17,120 nucleotides of DNA from GCA-003244245 sp050699575 (lineage in GTDB: Bacteria; Actinomycetota; Actinomycetes; Mycobacteriales; Pseudonocardiaceae): NCBI GenBank assembly GCA_050699575.1, contig JBOHFG010000496.1:1-17120 (forward strand). The letters run 5' to 3'. Shown in pieces: positions 1 through 8,393 of the stretch. The notes below the pieces were generated by a model, which did not search any database, was not told the origin of the DNA, and worked only from the letters and a program-made list of their open reading frames with translations. The position numbers and the translations under genes are program-made. Within the stretch, counting starts at the first letter, position 1. Each line of letters starts with the position of its first letter.

Positions 1-101
1 AATCGGTACAGCGCCCAGGGGTCGGACAGCAGGACTGAGGTGTCCAGCACATACGTACGCAAACCCGGGACGGTGGAGTGTGGCGAGCGAGAAGCGATCA
101 C
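1..101 (-). CDS. phoH2: PhoH family protein with N-terminal PIN domain (5' end only)
   Basis: The first 33 codons of a minus-strand gene that runs off the left edge. The start is a GTG at 101-99, preceded by AGGGAG with a 5-nt spacer. The translation includes TYVLDTSVLLSDPWALYR, which is the opening strand and first acidic residue (D in VLDTS) of a PIN nuclease domain as found in actinobacterial PhoH2 proteins. In that family a PIN ribonuclease domain is fused to a PhoH ATPase/helicase domain, and the fusion unwinds and cuts RNA; the ATPase part would lie outside this window. In M. tuberculosis phoH2 (Rv1095) lies a few genes beyond the Z-prenyltransferase gene on the same strand, which agrees with the order here. 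Identification rests on a short but distinctive stretch. Confidence 0.8.
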   Translation of the reverse strand, partial: MIASRSPHSTVPGLRTYVLDTSVLLSDPWALYR

Positions 102-374
102 GGCAGCTCCCTGGCGTGCGCGGCACCCGCGCTCGCTACTCGGTGGGCCGGCCGGCCCCTGGTGGTCGCTTCCACTGCACCCGGTTGGGCTCAGCTGGAC
201 CGACCACGAGAGCCGGGTGCCGGCCCTCCCGTGCTCGCCGTGGGCGGTTTACCCGCCCGATCGACAACAGACACGATCAGGGCCTCCCGTGGCGAGACGC
301 GTCCAGCACGTCCCGCTGCCACCGCACGGTACCGGGGTGTGGCCGTTCGTGGCAGGTATCCACCCAGGTGAATC
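102..374. other. Intergenic leader of phoH2, no gene seen
   Basis: About 270 bases between the phoH2 start and the palindrome behind the DUF885 gene. Open frames exist on both strands here, but none has a convincing ribosome site or a protein-like composition. The one compact structure is a 6-bp hairpin, GGGCGG paired with CCGCCC around a 5-nt loop, at about 242-258. It has no following T tract. The phoH2 promoter and a long 5' leader presumably lie here; I cannot place the promoter. Confidence 0.5.
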
Positions 375-424
375 AGCTCGTGAGTGCGTAACAGTGTTAG
401 AACACTGTTACGCACTCACGAGCT
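375..424. repeat. 46-bp palindrome, copy R1 (perfect, extended to 50 bp)
   Basis: A perfect inverted repeat: two 24-bp arms (375-398 and 401-424) around the 2-nt centre AG. The family core is 377-422, running from CTCGTGAGTG through AACACTGTT to CTCACGAG. The TGA stop of the DUF885 gene (418-416) lies inside the right arm. The RNA from the minus strand would form a very stable hairpin immediately at the stop codon. No target-site duplication is evident. See R2 and R3 for the other copies. Confidence 0.95.
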
Positions 425-1621
425 CGCCAGCTCGGCGCGCACCACCGACGGGATCAGCGGCTCGTCGAGTAACCGCAGGTAGCGCTGGCCCAGTGACTGC
501 ACCGACGGGCGAGCGTCCAGCCAGCTACGCAGCAGCCGGTAGCCCTCCACGTAGGTGGTGGTGTAGGCGCGCCACAGCGGGTCGGCAAGAAACCGCACCA
601 TCTGCCTGGCCCGCGGTTCGCCGACCAGCAGCCATCGCTGCAGATAGGCCAGCACGTCCGCCGGGTCAGCGTGCTGATCGTGCAGCATGAGGGCAGCGTC
701 CTGGCGGACCCCGAGCAAACCTGCCGCGGCCGCCTCGAGACGCTCGGCGAGCTCACCGTCCATCCGCAGTCCCACATCACCGAGGATCTCCGCGGCCCAC
801 AGCCCCCAGCCGGGGCCGACCGCGGCCAGCAGTCCCAGGTCGGCCAGGCCCTCGGCCATGAGGCACTGTGGGGTGTTCACCAGGAAGATCGTCTGCTCGG
901 TGTGGTGCTGGGTCCGCACCAGGCCGGCCTCCTTGCGGCAGTGCTCGGTGTGGTGCCCGGGATAGGACTCGTGCGCGACGAGGTGCGGCAGGTTGGCCAT
1001 CCGGTGGCCGAGGTCCGCGTTGATCGCCACCCGGGAACGGAAGTCACCAAGGTAGTAGTTGAACCCGCTCCACGGCTTGTCGGTGACCACCTCGTACTGC
1101 ACGGTCTCCTGCGGGGGCAGCCCGAAGCCGGTGCGGACCCGGTCCCGCAGCGCGCTGGAGAGTGCCTGCACGGCAGTGTCCAGCCGCTCCGGCGCAATCT
1201 CGTCGCGGGTCCGGTAGGCGGCCAGCCGAGCGGCCAGTGGATCGCTGCCCGGCAGCAGCTGGGCGATCTCGGCATGCGCCTGGTGGTAGACCTCGGGATC
1301 CCCCGGTTCGATAGCGACGTCGAAGTATGCCGCCACCTCCGCCACGAACCCGACCGGCTGGCCAGCCAGGACGCGCCCGCTACACTCCAGCGCGGTCAGG
1401 TGGGCATCCAGGAAACGAGCCCGCGGCTGCGCCAGTCCAGCGGCCGGTAACTCAGCTCGCAACTGGGCAGCCCGGCGGGCCAGCACCGCCGGATCCGGCC
1501 GGGGCTCGTTGTCCACCTGACGGCGCAGCGCCGGATCGCCGGTGTAGGCGTCCACGAAGCCCTCGATGAGCCGGTCGAACCGCAGGCCCAGCAGCACGAA
1601 CTCACCGACCAGATCCATCAT
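416..1621 (-). CDS. DUF885 family protein, probable zinc metallopeptidase
   Basis: A 401-residue soluble protein without signal peptide or membrane segments. It shows the DUF885 signature HESYPGHH at residues 217-224, followed by MAEGLAD with Glu257. This pattern resembles a zinc-binding His-Glu/His pair plus a downstream Glu, so a metal-dependent carboxypeptidase-like activity is likely. The substrate cannot be told from sequence. The N-terminus begins MMDLVGEFVLLGLRFDR and then GFVDAYTGDP, typical of the actinobacterial subgroup. The start is ATG at 1621 (or the adjacent ATG at 1618). No Shine-Dalgarno sequence is visible, because palindrome R2 ends only 16 nt upstream. The stop lies inside palindrome R1, so the gene is bracketed by two copies of the same repeat. 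It lies between genes that keep the M. tuberculosis order and is itself not part of that order, which suggests later arrival. Family call firm, activity inferred. Confidence 0.85.
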   Translation of the reverse strand: MMDLVGEFVLLGLRFDRLIEGFVDAYTGDPALRRQVDNEPRPDPAVLARRAAQLRAELPAAGLAQPRARFLDAHLTALECSGRVLAGQPVGFVAEVAAYFDVAIEPGDPEVYHQAHAEIAQLLPGSDPLAARLAAYRTRDEIAPERLDTAVQALSSALRDRVRTGFGLPPQETVQYEVVTDKPWSGFNYYLGDFRSRVAINADLGHRMANLPHLVAHESYPGHHTEHCRKEAGLVRTQHHTEQTIFLVNTPQCLMAEGLADLGLLAAVGPGWGLWAAEILGDVGLRMDGELAERLEAAAAGLLGVRQDAALMLHDQHADPADVLAYLQRWLLVGEPRARQMVRFLADPLWRAYTTTYVEGYRLLRSWLDARPSVQSLGQRYLRLLDEPLIPSVVRAELASS

Positions 1622-1637
1622 GGTGCTGACGATAGAG

Positions 1638-1683
1638 CTCGTGAGTGGTATTGAGTGCTATAACACTGTTTCCCGCTCACGAG
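1638..1683. repeat. 46-bp palindrome, copy R2
   Basis: Second copy of the CTCGTGAGTG...CTCACGAG family, exactly 46 bp. The outer 8-bp arms are intact and AACACTGTT is preserved on the right side, while the inner left arm has diverged (ATTGAGTGC). The TGA stop of the prenyltransferase (1679-1677) is inside the right arm, in the same frame phase (TCG TGA) as in R1. The left end lies 16 nt upstream of the DUF885 start codon. Confidence 0.92.
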
Positions 1684-2447
1684 CCGAACCGGCGGTGCCG
1701 GGCTGCGTAGTCGCGCAGCGCCCGGAGGAAGTCCACCTTCCGGAAGGCCGGCCAGTAGGCGTCGCAGAACCAGAACTCGGAGTGCGCCGACTGCCAGAGC
1801 AGGAAACCCGACAGCCGCTGCTCCCCCGAGGTGCGGATGACCAGGTCGGGATCGGGCTGGCCCGAGGTGTAGAGGTGTTCGGCGATCTGCTCGACGTCGA
1901 GCACCTCGGCGAGCTCCTCCATGGTGGTCCCGGCCTCGGCGTGCTTGAGCAACAGCTTGCGCAACGCGTCGGCGATCTCCTGGCGACCGCCGTAGCCCAC
2001 CGCGACATTCACCGCCAACCCGGACCGGTCCCGAGTCCGGGCCGCAGCAGTGGTCAACCGCTGCGCCATCTCCGGTGGCAGCAGGTCGAGCGCACCGACG
2101 ACCCGCACCCGCCAGGAGGTGTCCGGTGCGCACAACCCGTCGACGACATCGGCGATGATCTCCAGCAACGGCTCCAGCTCGTCGGGTGGACGGTTGCGCA
2201 GATTGTCCGGGGAGAGCAGCCAGAACGTGGCGATCTCGACACCGGTCTCCCGGCACCAGCCGAGCAGCTCGACCAGCTTGGCAGCCCCGACTCGATGGCC
2301 GTCGCTGACGTCGGCACACCCGAGCTCCTTGGCCCAGCGCCGGTTGCCATCCATGATCACCGCGACATGACGGGGGCGGTTGGCGGTGCCAAGCCGGCGG
2401 GCCAGCCGGCGCTCGTAGACGGCATAGACAAGGTCCCGCAGTCTCAC
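1677..2447 (-). CDS. Short-chain Z-isoprenyl diphosphate synthase (Rv1086-like isoprenyl transferase)
   Basis: A 256-residue cytosolic or membrane-associated cis-prenyltransferase that adds isopentenyl diphosphate to an allylic diphosphate with Z geometry. Motifs in order are HVAVIMDGNRRWA (27-39, with the Mg2+-binding Asp33), GHRVGAA (50-56), NVAVGYGGR (147-155) and RTSGEQRLSGFLLWQS (205-220). The ending, FLRALRDYAARHRRFG, closely matches M. tuberculosis Rv1086. That enzyme makes the ω,E,Z-farnesyl diphosphate primer for decaprenyl phosphate, whereas UppS makes the long chain. I infer the same short-chain role here but cannot prove chain length from sequence. The start is GTG at 2447, the first start codon after an in-frame TAA. 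Its ribosome site is weak, and it follows the O-methyltransferase by 38 nt, so coupling is possible. The stop is embedded in palindrome R2. Confidence 0.9.
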   Translation of the reverse strand: MRLRDLVYAVYERRLARRLGTANRPRHVAVIMDGNRRWAKELGCADVSDGHRVGAAKLVELLGWCRETGVEIATFWLLSPDNLRNRPPDELEPLLEIIADVVDGLCAPDTSWRVRVVGALDLLPPEMAQRLTTAAARTRDRSGLAVNVAVGYGGRQEIADALRKLLLKHAEAGTTMEELAEVLDVEQIAEHLYTSGQPDPDLVIRTSGEQRLSGFLLWQSAHSEFWFCDAYWPAFRKVDFLRALRDYAARHRRFGS

Positions 2448-2485
2448 AAGCCGGGAAGGTTACGCCCGCCACCGCAGGCGTCGAC

Positions 2486-3184
2486 TCATGGTGTCGCGGA
2501 CTTTGCCTCCCCGACGATCGCGATGGCGAAACCGTCGTAGCCCTTAACGCCCACGGTCTGGATGACCGTCGCGCTCACCAGGGGGTCCGCGGCCATCACA
2601 TCGTTGAGCCGTCGCGCGCCCTGCACGTCGGGGTCCGCACTGTGCGCGTCGGCCACAGCCCCGTCACGCACCACGTTGTCCACGATGATCACTCCACCGG
2701 GCCGGGTGAGCCTGACCGACCAGGTGAAGTAGTCGGGGAGATTCCGCTTGTCCGCGTCGAGGAACACCAGGTCGAACGGGTCGGCGCGGCCGTCGGCAAG
2801 CTCCTCGGCCAGCTCGGGCAAGGTGTCCAGCGCCGCGCCGACCCGCACCTCCACCAGATCGGCAAGGCCTGCCGTGGCGATGTTGGCGCGCGCGACGTCG
2901 ACATGTTTGCGCCGGTACTCCAGGGTGATCAGGCGGCCGTCCGGCGGCAGCGCCCGGGCCAGCCAGATCGTGCTGTACCCGCCGAGCGTCCCGAGCTCCA
3001 GGATCCGGCGGGCGTTCGCCAGCCTGGCAAGCAGATGGAGCAGCTTGCCTTGCGCGGACGAGACGGCGATGGCCGGCAGGCCGGCCGCGTCGCTGGCCGC
3101 CAGCGCGGCGTCCAGCGCTGCGTCGGATTCGACGAGTGCGCCGGTGACGTAGTCGTCGACCGCTGTCCACTGCTGCTGGCTCAT
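2486..3184 (-). CDS. SAM-dependent O-methyltransferase (CCoAOMT-like family 3)
   Basis: A 232-residue class I methyltransferase without signal peptide. The glycine-rich SAM loop is ILELGTLGGYSTIWLA (61-76). The acidic residue closing strand 2 is in LITLEYRRKH (85-94). FLDADKRNLPDY (141-152) carries the metal- and substrate-binding Asp pair of the caffeoyl-CoA/catechol O-methyltransferase family, and GGVIIVDNVVRDG (163-175) supplies the third metal ligand region. Such enzymes methylate a hydroxyl, often a catechol, using Mg2+; the substrate is unknown. The ATG at 3184 is preceded by GAGGA with a 4-5 nt spacer. It lies 46 nt after the RHH-like gene and 38 nt before the prenyltransferase, so the three are probably co-transcribed. 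Confidence 0.88.
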   Translation of the reverse strand: MSQQQWTAVDDYVTGALVESDAALDAALAASDAAGLPAIAVSSAQGKLLHLLARLANARRILELGTLGGYSTIWLARALPPDGRLITLEYRRKHVDVARANIATAGLADLVEVRVGAALDTLPELAEELADGRADPFDLVFLDADKRNLPDYFTWSVRLTRPGGVIIVDNVVRDGAVADAHSADPDVQGARRLNDVMAADPLVSATVIQTVGVKGYDGFAIAIVGEAKSATP

Positions 3185-3230
3185 CGCGTCCTCGCTATCG
3201 TCGGGCTATAGACAATCACTCACCGTCTGC

Positions 3231-3818
3231 CTAGAGCTCGGGTCCACGGGCGCGCAGGTCGTCGACCGTGGCCATGGCCTGCTGGAGCTCACCGAGCCAC
3301 TGCTGGGCGTGCTCGCCGACCAGGCGCACCGCCCAGGCCAGGGCTTCCGACCGGGAACGGGCCACCCCGGAGTCGACCAGGGTATCCAGCACCAGACGCT
3401 CGGGCTGCCGCAACCGGGTCATCACCGGCACCGACAGCGTCGTGAACATTTCCTCTGTGCCACCCAGCCGGGCACCCCAGGCCACTTTGCGCCGGTAGCG
3501 GTGCTCGGCCTGCCGGGCGATCTCGATCCGCTCGTCGCGGGAGTCCTCCCGGAACCGGCTGATCCGGCCCGCCTCCGCTGCCGCGCGCTCGGCATCGTCG
3601 GTGAGCTGCTTGTCCAGCGCAGGCAGCCCACCGACGACAAGAATCTCCTCGCGGTCCACGGTGACTTCGACCTCTCCGGTGAACCAGCCGTCCGGTAACC
3701 GTCCCGCGAACCATGCCTTGGCGTCGTCGGCCGGCGGCAGATCAGCCTGTTGCCAGCCACCGCGCCCGGGCCACCGGCCACTGGAGCGCATCCCGTGCGG
3801 CCGTCCTCGTCCCACCAT
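3231..3818 (-). CDS. Conserved actinobacterial protein with C-terminal ribbon-helix-helix-like domain
   Basis: A 195-residue protein that I cannot assign to a named family. The N-terminus (1-25) is rich in Gly, Arg and Trp and probably disordered. Residues 34-65 (WFAGRLPDGWFTGEVEVTVD and on) look like a small alpha/beta unit, and 72-115 is a charged helix. The C-terminal part, from TLSVPVMTRL at about 127 through two helices (RLVLDTLVDSG and SRSEALAWAVRLVGEH, 141-170), has the strand-helix-helix pattern of RHH DNA-binding proteins. I chose ATG at 3818 because GAGAGGA sits 8-9 nt upstream. The GTG at 3839 would add seven residues, but its purine stretch abuts the codon. The promoter region has an 8-bp-spaced direct repeat that could be the protein's own operator. 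Coding potential is clear; DNA binding is inferred. Confidence 0.75.
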   Translation of the reverse strand: MVGRGRPHGMRSSGRWPGRGGWQQADLPPADDAKAWFAGRLPDGWFTGEVEVTVDREEILVVGGLPALDKQLTDDAERAAAEAGRISRFREDSRDERIEIARQAEHRYRRKVAWGARLGGTEEMFTTLSVPVMTRLRQPERLVLDTLVDSGVARSRSEALAWAVRLVGEHAQQWLGELQQAMATVDDLRARGPEL

Positions 3819-3848
3819 GTTCGTCGTCCTCTCACTCACCTTTCTTTA

Positions 3849-3862
3849 ATTACAGCATTACA
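3849..3862 (-). promoter_or_regulatory. TGTAAT direct repeat upstream of the RHH-like gene
   Basis: On the minus strand this AT-rich patch reads TGTAATGCTGTAAT, two identical hexamers with an 8-bp period, 30-45 nt upstream of the chosen start. It stands out sharply against the GC-rich surroundings. It can serve both as a promoter -10 region and as an operator, since RHH dimers commonly bind short direct or inverted repeats spaced by 8-12 bp. A TTGCAA hexamer lies just upstream at about 3867-3872. The function is inferred. Confidence 0.45.
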
Positions 3863-3882
3863 CACGTTGCAAAGTCGAGCAG

Positions 3883-5889
<2,007 letters not shown>

Positions 5890-5929
5890 CCAGTTATCTT
5901 CCCTGGCCCGGGCGGCAGAGGGAAATCCA

Positions 5930-5975
5930 CTCGTGAGTGGCATTCAGTGCCGGAACACTGTTACTCACTCACGAG
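5930..5975. repeat. 46-bp palindrome, copy R3
   Basis: Third copy, exactly 46 bp, with CTCGTGAGTG on the left and AACACTGTTACTCACTCACGAG-type right half. It lies between the small membrane gene and the DUF255 gene. The TGA stop of the small gene (5967-5965) is inside the repeat, but in a different phase from R1 and R2 (CGT GAG TGA rather than TCG TGA). Here the palindrome was gained between two genes that are neighbours in mycobacteria, so it moves or arises without cargo. Confidence 0.92.
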
Positions 5976-6198
5976 GCACACCGCCGTCGTCGTCAAACGA
6001 CTTCGGGACCCGGCGCAGGTGTTTGTTCATCGAGCGCACCAGCAGCGCCACCGCCAAGAAGAACAGCAGCAGCACCACCAGGCCGACCGGCGCGGCCTTG
6101 CCGAAGTCCTCGCCCTGCCCGCCAGGATCCGGCGCCGGGGACTCAACCAGTCCGAACCCGGTCACCGCCGAGCAGCCAGTGGGCAGCAACAGGATCAT
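5965..6198 (-). CDS. Small single-pass membrane protein next to mca (Rv1083-like)
   Basis: A 77-residue protein with one clear membrane segment, PVGLVVLLLFFLAVALLV (37-54), followed by the basic stretch RSMNKHLRRVPKSF typical of the cytoplasmic side. Residues 20-34 (ESPAPDPGGQGEDFGK) are acidic and proline-rich, so the N-terminus is likely outside. The ATG at 6198 overlaps the mca stop as ATGA, so translation is probably coupled to mca. The same arrangement occurs in M. tuberculosis (Rv1082-Rv1083), which supports it as a real gene. The last codons and stop come from palindrome R3, so the C-terminal residues may be repeat-derived. The function is unknown. Confidence 0.85.
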   Translation of the reverse strand: MILLLPTGCSAVTGFGLVESPAPDPGGQGEDFGKAAPVGLVVLLLFFLAVALLVRSMNKHLRRVPKSFDDDGGVPRE

Positions 6199-7085
6199 GC
6201 GTGCACTCGCTCCCGGACGCCAGAGAACAGATCGTCTTCGGGCAGCGTGGTGTCGACCAGCGAACGGGCCAGCTCATACTCCTCGGTGGGCCACAGCTGA
6301 GCCTGCAGCAGGTGCGGTATCGCAAACCACCGGCTCGCCGGGTCAATCTGGGTCGCGTGCGCCCGCAGCGCATCAGCTTGCACTCCGAAGTAGTCACTGC
6401 ACTCCACCCGGGTGGTCACCCGCTCCATGACGTCGGGCAGCGACGGATCCCATTTCGCCAGCCACTCGACAAACGGCGACTCCTCCCCCGCGGCCACCAA
6501 CGCGTCATGCAGCAGCTGCATCCGCTTGCGGGAGAAACCATGCGTGTAGTACAGCTTCAGCGGCTGCCACGGTTCCCCGGCGTCGGGGAAGCGATCCGGG
6601 TCACCAGCCGCGTCGAACGCAGCGACCGACACCTCGTGGCACCGGATGTGATCGGGATGGGGGTACCCACCATTCTCGTCGTAGGTCACCACAACGTGCG
6701 GCCGGTACTCGCGGAACACCGCGACCAGATCCCGGGTGGGACCCTCCAGCGGCACCGCCGCAAAGCACCCGTCCGGCAGCGGTGGCGTGGGGTCACCGTC
6801 GGGCAGCCCGGAGTCGAGGTAACCCAGCCAGCGGTGTCGTACACCCAGGATCTGGGCGGCGCGGGCCATCTCCTGCCGGCGGACCGCGGCTATCTCTTCG
6901 GGGCGCTCGGCCAGGTCAGCGGGCTCGAACGACGAGTTGAGGATGCTGCCGCGTTCTCCGCCGGTGCAGGTAAGGACCATCACGTCGTGGCCGTCGGCGA
7001 CGTATCGAGCCATCGTCGCGGCGCCCTTGCTGGACTCGTCATCGGGATGCGCGTGCACTGCCATCATTCGTAGCTGCTCAGCCAT
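6195..7085 (-). CDS. mca: Mycothiol S-conjugate amidase
   Basis: A 296-residue zinc amidase of the LmbE/PIG-L family. It cleaves mycothiol S-conjugates into a mercapturic acid (N-acetylcysteine adduct), which is exported, and GlcN-inositol, which is recycled. MMAVHAHPDDESSKGA (7-22) supplies Zn ligands His13 and Asp16 and the likely catalytic Asp15, and YPHPDHIRCHEV (141-152) supplies the third ligand, probably His146. TGGERGSILN (41-50) is typical of Mca. The length and C-terminus fit Mca rather than MshB, and the neighbours (DUF4307 divergent, small membrane gene overlapping) match the mycobacterial mca locus. The ATG at 7085 has AGG a few bases upstream. The presence of this gene implies that the host makes mycothiol. 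Confidence 0.95.
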   Translation of the reverse strand: MAEQLRMMAVHAHPDDESSKGAATMARYVADGHDVMVLTCTGGERGSILNSSFEPADLAERPEEIAAVRRQEMARAAQILGVRHRWLGYLDSGLPDGDPTPPLPDGCFAAVPLEGPTRDLVAVFREYRPHVVVTYDENGGYPHPDHIRCHEVSVAAFDAAGDPDRFPDAGEPWQPLKLYYTHGFSRKRMQLLHDALVAAGEESPFVEWLAKWDPSLPDVMERVTTRVECSDYFGVQADALRAHATQIDPASRWFAIPHLLQAQLWPTEEYELARSLVDTTLPEDDLFSGVRERVHA

Positions 7086-7119
7086 GGATGCCTGCTCATC
7101 CCTTCACCGGAGACACTGC

Positions 7120-7168
7120 TGTGGACCCCACTACCATGGGCCCCGCTCTGTGGACCCCTACTCTATGG
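7120..7168. repeat. Direct repeat in the mca / DUF4307 divergent promoter region
   Basis: Two copies of a 20-bp unit, starting TGTGGACCCC and ending ATGG, at 7120-7139 and 7149-7168. They are spaced 29 bp and match at 15 of 20 positions. A short inverted repeat, ATGGA with TCCAT around a 6-nt spacer, follows at 7165-7180. The region separates divergent mca and DUF4307, so a shared operator is possible. No firm -35/-10 pair was found; TAAGGT at 7219-7224 is a candidate -10 for DUF4307. Confidence 0.5.
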
Positions 7169-7246
7169 AACATTGTCCATGCCGGACCGACAGATCCGTC
7201 TGGTGGTTGCCCACCGAGTAAGGTGTCATTGAGGAGATGTAACAAC

Positions 7247-7726
7247 GTGACCGCCGGCCACCTTCCCGAGGGCCGCTACGGACGGCGGGCGACCGGTAGC
7301 GGTCACCGGTGGACCGTATCGGTAGGGCTGCTGCTCGCGGTGGCGGCCGGTGTGGCAGTGGCGGTGATCGGCTACCGCAACCTCGCCACCACACCGATCC
7401 AGGGCAAGGCCGTGGGCTTCACCCTGCTGGCGGGTAACGCAGTGCAACTGCGAGTGAGCGTGCTCCGGGACGACCCCACGCATCCTGCGGTGTGCATCGT
7501 CCGGGCCCGCTCGCTGGATGGGGAGGAGACCGGGCGCAGGGAAGTCTACGTACCTCCCACACTAGGCCCAATCGTGCTGTCCACTGTGATACACACATCC
7601 CGGCCACCGGTCACCGCTGACGTCTACGGGTGTTCGATGCAGGTGCCTGCCTACCTGGTTGATACCCGAACTACTGACTTCAAGAGCCCCGTTGAGCAGG
7701 CACGATCCGGAATTCGTCACCCATAA
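7247..7726 (+). CDS. DUF4307 single-pass membrane protein (Rv1081c-like)
   Basis: A 159-residue protein starting at GTG 7247, with GAGGAG 10 nt upstream. A longer in-frame extension to 7088 would read through the promoter and lacks family character. A short basic N-terminus (EGRYGRRATGSGHR) leads into one membrane segment at about 22-42. After that comes a DUF4307-type extracytoplasmic beta-rich domain with two cysteines (Cys83 and Cys129, CIVRARS and YGCSMQVP), which could form a disulfide. The function is unknown. It lies divergent from mca and upstream of greA, as in M. tuberculosis. Confidence 0.88.
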   Translation: MTAGHLPEGRYGRRATGSGHRWTVSVGLLLAVAAGVAVAVIGYRNLATTPIQGKAVGFTLLAGNAVQLRVSVLRDDPTHPAVCIVRARSLDGEETGRREVYVPPTLGPIVLSTVIHTSRPPVTADVYGCSMQVPAYLVDTRTTDFKSPVEQARSGIRHP

Positions 7727-7770
7727 GGCTGAGGTTGAACAGGACACCTCGTGTTACCGTGGAGGACGCG

Positions 7771-7798
7771 CACGGCCCCGGGGCAGGGCCGTGTTTTT
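7771..7798 (+). terminator. Intrinsic terminator between DUF4307 and greA
   Basis: An 8-bp perfect GC stem, CACGGCCC with GGGCCGTG around a 7-nt loop, is followed directly by five T residues (7794-7798). It begins 45 nt after the DUF4307 stop and ends 77 nt before the greA start. The simplest reading is termination of DUF4307 mRNA. If greA is transcribed from upstream of it, it acts as an attenuator. Confidence 0.88.
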
Positions 7799-7833
7799 CC
7801 GTTCCGGCCGTTGGCTACCAGGCCAGTGGTTGG

Positions 7834-7854
7834 GTCCGCCCCGCGGTGGCGGAC
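7834..7854 (+). other. Second hairpin in the greA leader
   Basis: A 7-bp perfect stem, GTCCGCC with GGCGGAC around a 7-nt loop, ends 10 nt before the greA ribosome site AGGAGG (7865-7870). No T tract follows, so it is not a terminator. It may shape the leader RNA. Confidence 0.45.
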
Positions 7855-7874
7855 GTCGGATCAAAGGAGGAGTG

Positions 7875-8393
7875 ATGACTGTGAGCGAAACCCAGGTAGC
7901 CTGGTTGACCCAGGAATCCTATGATCGGCTCAAGCAGGAACTCGATGAGCTGGTCGGGAACCGCTCAGTCATTGCCGCGAAGATCAACGACGCCCGCGAG
8001 GAGGGCGATCTCAAGGAGAACGGTGGGTACCACGCCGCGCGCGAGGAACAGGCCCAGCTCGAGGCGCGGATCCGCCAGCTGCAGGAGCTGCTGCGAGTCG
8101 CCAAGGTCGGTGAGGCGTTCGCCGAGTCCGGGATCGCTGGGCCCGGAATGGTCGTCACAGTGCGCTATGAGAATGACGACGAAACCGAGACCTTCTTGCT
8201 CGGCTCACTGGAGGAAGGTGCACACGGCGACCTGGAGGTCTACTCGCCCAACTCCCCGTTGGGCAAGGCGATCATCGGTGCCCGGGAGGGCGAGGACCGC
8301 TGCTATGACCTACCCAGCGGAAGGACGACAACCGTCGCAGTGGTCAAGGCCGAACCCTTCCGGGCTGGGCCACCAACTCAGCGCACTCGGTAG
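7875..8393 (+). CDS. greA: Transcript cleavage factor GreA
   Basis: A 172-residue protein that enters the RNA polymerase secondary channel and stimulates cleavage of backtracked RNA. The N-terminal coiled coil carries the diagnostic tip GDLKENGGYHAAREEQ (44-59); Asp45 and Glu48 match the catalytic acidic pair of E. coli GreA (Asp41, Glu44). The C-terminal FKBP-like domain includes LEVYSPNSPLGKAI. Residues 5-12 (ETQVAWLT) match the actinobacterial GreA start. I chose ATG at 7875, 4 nt after AGGAGG. GTG at 7881 (spacer 10) is a reasonable alternative and would give a start nearer the mycobacterial length. The 3' end overlaps the convergent ilvA gene by 16 nt. Confidence 0.95.
   Translation: MTVSETQVAWLTQESYDRLKQELDELVGNRSVIAAKINDAREEGDLKENGGYHAAREEQAQLEARIRQLQELLRVAKVGEAFAESGIAGPGMVVTVRYENDDETETFLLGSLEEGAHGDLEVYSPNSPLGKAIIGAREGEDRCYDLPSGRTTTVAVVKAEPFRAGPPTQRTR

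Noticed and set aside
191..415. 74-codon minus-strand frame between phoH2 and DUF885
   Set aside because: Its start lies inside palindrome R1, no ribosome site is present, and the protein is not domain-like.
40..690. Long plus-strand open frame across the phoH2 leader and DUF885 3' end
   Set aside because: It runs antisense to two supported genes and through palindrome R1, has no ribosome site, and its composition (Pro, Ala, Arg rich without domains) is typical of an antisense frame in high-GC DNA.
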